NCBI GenBank assembly: GCA_020249145.1
Contig: JADCGF010000017.1
Coordinates: forward strand, 62,001 to 126,000
DNA: 64,000 nt
Direction of reading: 5' to 3'
From: Roseomonas sp.
GTDB lineage: Bacteria; Pseudomonadota; Alphaproteobacteria; Acetobacterales; Acetobacteraceae
The notes below the pieces were generated by a model. The model was given only the letters and a program-made list of their open reading frames with translations, had not been told where the DNA came from and did no database searches. A program made the position numbers and the translations under genes. This document shows positions 62,035 to 64,000 of the stretch, piece by piece (position 1 is the stretch's first letter; every line of letters starts with the position of its first letter).

Positions 62035-63435
62035 ATGGCCGCCCAAGACTACGTGATCAAAGACCTTTCCCTCGCCGCCTGGGGGCGGAAGGAGATTTCC
62101 ATGGCCGAGGATGAAATGCCCGGCCTGATGGCGGTGCGCGCCGAATATGGCGCCTCCCAGCCGCTCAAGGGTGCGCGCATCGCGGGCTGCCTGCACATGA
62201 CCATCCAAACCGCAGTGCTGATTGAAACCCTGAAGCACCTGGGCGCCGATGTGCGCTGGTCCTCCTGCAATATCTTCTCAACCCAGGACCATGCGGCGGC
62301 GGCGATTGCCGCAACCGGCACGCCGGTTTTCGCCGTGAAGGGCGAAACCCTGCCGGAATACTGGGAATATGTGCAGCGCACGCTGGAATGGGCCGATGGC
62401 GGGGAGCCTAACGTGCTGCTGGATGATGGCGGCGACATGACGCTGCTGGTCCATTACGGGCTGCGCGCCGAACAGGGCGATACCGCGTTCCTGGACAAGG
62501 CGACGAATGAGGAAGAAGAAGTCTTCTTCGCCCTCATCAAGAAATGCCTGCAGACCAAGCCCGGCTGGTTCGCCAAGCTTGCTGCCGCCATCAAGGGCGT
62601 TTCGGAAGAAACCACCACGGGCGTGCATCGGCTTTATGTGATGGCCAAGGAAGGGCGCCTGCTTTTCCCGGCGATCAATGTGAATGACAGCGTGACCAAG
62701 TCGAAATTCGACAATCTCTATGGTTGCCGCGAATCACTGGTGGATGCGATCCGTCGCGGCACCGACGTGATGATGGCCGGCAAGGTCGCCATGGTTTGCG
62801 GCTTTGGTGATGTGGGCAAGGGTTCTGCCGCCTCTCTTCGCAATGCCGGTTGCCGCGTGATGGTGAGCGAAGTGGACCCCATCTGCGCCCTGCAAGCCGC
62901 CATGGAAGGCTACCAGGTTGTCACCATGGAACAGGCCGCGCCGATGGCCGATATTTTTGTGACCGCGACAGGCAATGTGGATGTGATCACGGTTGATCAC
63001 ATGCGCGCCATGAAGCACCGCGCCATTGTATGCAATATCGGGCATTTCGATTCCGAAATTCAGGTGGCTGGGCTGCGCAACATGAAGTGGGATAATGTGA
63101 AGCCGCAGGTCGATGAAATCGAATTCCCCGACCAAAAGCGCATCATTCTTCTGTCTGAAGGCCGGCTGGTGAATCTGGGCAATGCCACGGGCCATCCTTC
63201 CTTCGTGATGTCGGCTTCCTTCACTAATCAAACGCTGGCCCAAATCGAACTCTGGACCAATACCGCCAAGTATGAGCGCAAGGTCTATACCCTGCCGAAG
63301 CATTTGGATGAGAAGGTGGCGGCGCTGCATTTGGCGAAGGTTGGTGCGACGCTGACGCAACTCACCGCACAACAGGCCGGCTATATCGGCGTGGATGCGC
63401 AAGGCCCCTTCAAGGCTGAACAATACCGCTACTAA
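62035..63435 (+). CDS. ahcY: AhcY, S-adenosylhomocysteine hydrolase
   Basis: A 466-residue NAD-dependent enzyme that splits S-adenosylhomocysteine to adenosine and homocysteine. The ATG at 62035 has AAGGAG upstream; a longer frame from 61813 lacks similarity. [19 protein letters not shown] at the N-terminus, [17 protein letters not shown] near residue 224 and the NAD motif [18 protein letters not shown] near residue 256 are diagnostic, and [17 protein letters not shown] follows. The C-terminal Lys/Tyr residues for NAD closure are present (PFKAEQYRY). Normal bacterial length with the usual insertion. Confidence 0.97.
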   Translation: MAAQDYVIKDLSLAAWGRKEISMAEDEMPGLMAVRAEYGASQPLKGARIAGCLHMTIQTAVLIETLKHLGADVRWSSCNIFSTQDHAAAAIAATGTPVFAVKGETLPEYWEYVQRTLEWADGGEPNVLLDDGGDMTLLVHYGLRAEQGDTAFLDKATNEEEEVFFALIKKCLQTKPGWFAKLAAAIKGVSEETTTGVHRLYVMAKEGRLLFPAINVNDSVTKSKFDNLYGCRESLVDAIRRGTDVMMAGKVAMVCGFGDVGKGSAASLRNAGCRVMVSEVDPICALQAAMEGYQVVTMEQAAPMADIFVTATGNVDVITVDHMRAMKHRAIVCNIGHFDSEIQVAGLRNMKWDNVKPQVDEIEFPDQKRIILLSEGRLVNLGNATGHPSFVMSASFTNQTLAQIELWTNTAKYERKVYTLPKHLDEKVAALHLAKVGATLTQLTAQQAGYIGVDAQGPFKAEQYRY

Positions 63436-63443
63436 AAATCAAG

Positions 63444-63478
63444 CCGCCGGGGTCTGGACATGGGCCATGCCCCGGCGG
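63444..63478 (+). terminator. Strong hairpin downstream of ahcY
   Basis: CCGCCGGGG at 63444-63452 is exactly complementary to CCCCGGCGG at 63470-63478, with a 17-base loop that itself contains CATGGGCCATG. It starts nine bases after the ahcY stop. No T-run follows directly, so Rho-independent termination is likely but not certain. Confidence 0.5.
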
Positions 63479-63500
63479 AACCATGCATACGCTATTTTGG

Positions 63501-63547
63501 GTCGCATTTTCCGAGTCGCCAAGTGTGCCACTTGGCTTGAAAATGCT
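63501..63547 (+). repeat. Dispersed palindromic repeat, copy 2
   Basis: GTCGCATTTTCCGAGTCGCC at the left and GGCTTGAAAATGCT at the right enclose CCAAGTGTGCCACTTGG, whose arms CCAAGTG/CACTTGG are perfect. Outer arms are GCATTTTC/GAAAATGC (63504-63511 and 63539-63546). Reverse orientation relative to the 25.95 kb copy. Confidence 0.85.
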
Positions 63548-63556
63548 CCATTCGCG

Positions 63557-63603
63557 GTCGCATTTTCCGAGTCGCCAAGTGTGCCACTTGGCTTGAAAAT
63601 GCT
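63557..63603 (+). repeat. Dispersed palindromic repeat, copy 3, tandem with copy 2
   Basis: Identical to copy 2 over the 47-base unit by eye (GCATTTTC at 63560, GAAAATGC ending 63602), displaced by 56 bases, with a nine-base spacer CCATTCGCG. The pair lies between the ahcY terminator hairpin and uppP. Confidence 0.85.
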
Positions 63604-63650
63604 TCACCGCGAATCGGGCACCCCGCCCGCGCCCCGCATGGATCACGCGC

Positions 63651-64000
63651 ATGGACCTGAGCGCCCTTTTCTCCGCCCTGCTGATGGGCATCGTCGAAGG
63701 CTTCACTGAATTTCTGCCCATTTCTTCAACCGGGCATTTGATCCTGCTTGGCGAATTGATCGGCTTTGAAGGCCCGCCCGGCAAGGTTTTTGAAATCTCC
63801 ATTCAACTTGGCGCGATCCTCGCGGTTTGCTGGATTTATCGCGGCCTGATCCTGGACCTATTGCGCGGCATGTGGCGGCCCGGGCGGGAACGCTATTACG
63901 TCATCAACCTCATGCTCGCCTTTCTGCCAGCGGCGATCATCGGCGTCCTGTTCCACAAGACCATCACAACGCTGCTGTTCAATCCTTGGGTTGTCTCCGT
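63651..64000 (+). CDS. uppP: UppP (BacA), undecaprenyl-diphosphatase, 3' truncated by the window edge
   Basis: The first 116 residues are present and the gene runs off the window. GIVEGFTEFLPISSTGHLIL near residue 13 contains the BacA signature with the catalytic Glu and Ser/Thr region, and EISIQLGAILAVCWIYRG follows. It is a multi-pass membrane enzyme that recycles undecaprenyl pyrophosphate for cell-wall synthesis. The ATG at 63651 starts the family-like MDLSALFSALLMGIVEGF. About 60% of the expected length is missing. Confidence 0.93.
   Translation, partial: MDLSALFSALLMGIVEGFTEFLPISSTGHLILLGELIGFEGPPGKVFEISIQLGAILAVCWIYRGLILDLLRGMWRPGRERYYVINLMLAFLPAAIIGVLFHKTITTLLFNPWVVS

Noticed and set aside
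63501..63603. Possible CRISPR or integron-like repeats
   Set aside because: Only two units, palindromic, with a nine-base spacer and no cas or integrase gene; the same element recurs singly at 25.95 kb, so it is a dispersed repeat.
1..64000. Insertion sequences, prophage, toxin-antitoxin, defence or secretion genes
   Set aside because: I looked for transposase DDE motifs, integrases, phage structural proteins and short toxin-antitoxin pairs on both strands and saw none; base composition is even across the window.

Overview
The window (64 kb, GC-rich, no rRNA or tRNA gene recognised) looks like chromosomal DNA of an alphaproteobacterium. Acetobacteraceae/Rhodospirillales (Roseomonas-like) is the best guess. 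That guess rests on the high GC3 of every gene, several orphan Bug/TctC-type binding proteins, very tight ATGA-coupled operons, and a palindromic repeat beginning GAGCATTTTC that resembles small dispersed repeats of alphaproteobacteria. It is an inference; no taxonomic marker other than ahcY, uppP and the queuosine genes is present. I saw no prophage, insertion sequence, integrase or CRISPR array.

Layout. 0-5.1 kb (minus strand): queA-tgt-queF-queG-queC plus a VUT-family membrane protein, a compact operon for queuosine tRNA modification. 5.1-18.8 kb: mixed catabolic genes. These are two orphan Bug-type binding proteins, a ThDP enzyme/hydroxyacyl-CoA dehydrogenase/SDR operon, an M20 amidohydrolase, a GMC oxidoreductase, TspO, a quinone-oxidoreductase/D-aminoacylase pair, and a dihydroxyphthalate-decarboxylase-like/hydrolase pair. 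18.9-25.95 kb (plus): GMC oxidoreductase, CaiB-type CoA-transferase, creatininase-family hydrolase, two tandem paralogous FAD-linked oxidases and a quinone reductase. 26.0-30.0 kb (minus): an NMT1-type ABC importer with a cytosine-deaminase-like amidohydrolase.

30.3-46.6 kb (plus): a long catabolic run. It holds an EamA transporter, a two-subunit CoA-transferase, an HCCA-isomerase-like protein, a lone molybdenum-hydroxylase large subunit whose expected catalytic Glu reads as Gln, and a PuuE-like deacetylase. A complete TRAP transporter, HyuA/HyuB, an old-yellow-enzyme homologue, an MFS transporter and a second PuuE-like protein follow. This is the best candidate for an undescribed catabolic system. 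46.6-48.4 kb (minus): GST-like protein and a second old yellow enzyme. 48.5-54.5 kb: LysE and YeeE/TsuA-like transporters, soxYZ without the rest of the Sox system, and a tungstate-type ABC transporter with a divergent HTH/binding-protein fusion regulator.

54.5-61.9 kb (minus): Baeyer-Villiger-type monooxygenase, third GMC oxidoreductase, amidohydrolase, SDR, hydroxyisobutyrate-dehydrogenase-like enzyme, methyltransferase and an L-2-amino-thiazoline-4-carboxylate-hydrolase-family protein. 62.0-64.0 kb (plus): ahcY, preceded by an AT-rich palindrome like a SahR site and followed by a strong hairpin and two tandem copies of the palindromic repeat, then the 5' part of uppP.

No stretch above 300 bases lacks a gene. 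The largest non-coding intervals are 29975-30255, 63436-63650 and 50305-50498. Start codons were moved from the longest possible frame wherever family alignment and a Shine-Dalgarno sequence favoured an internal start.
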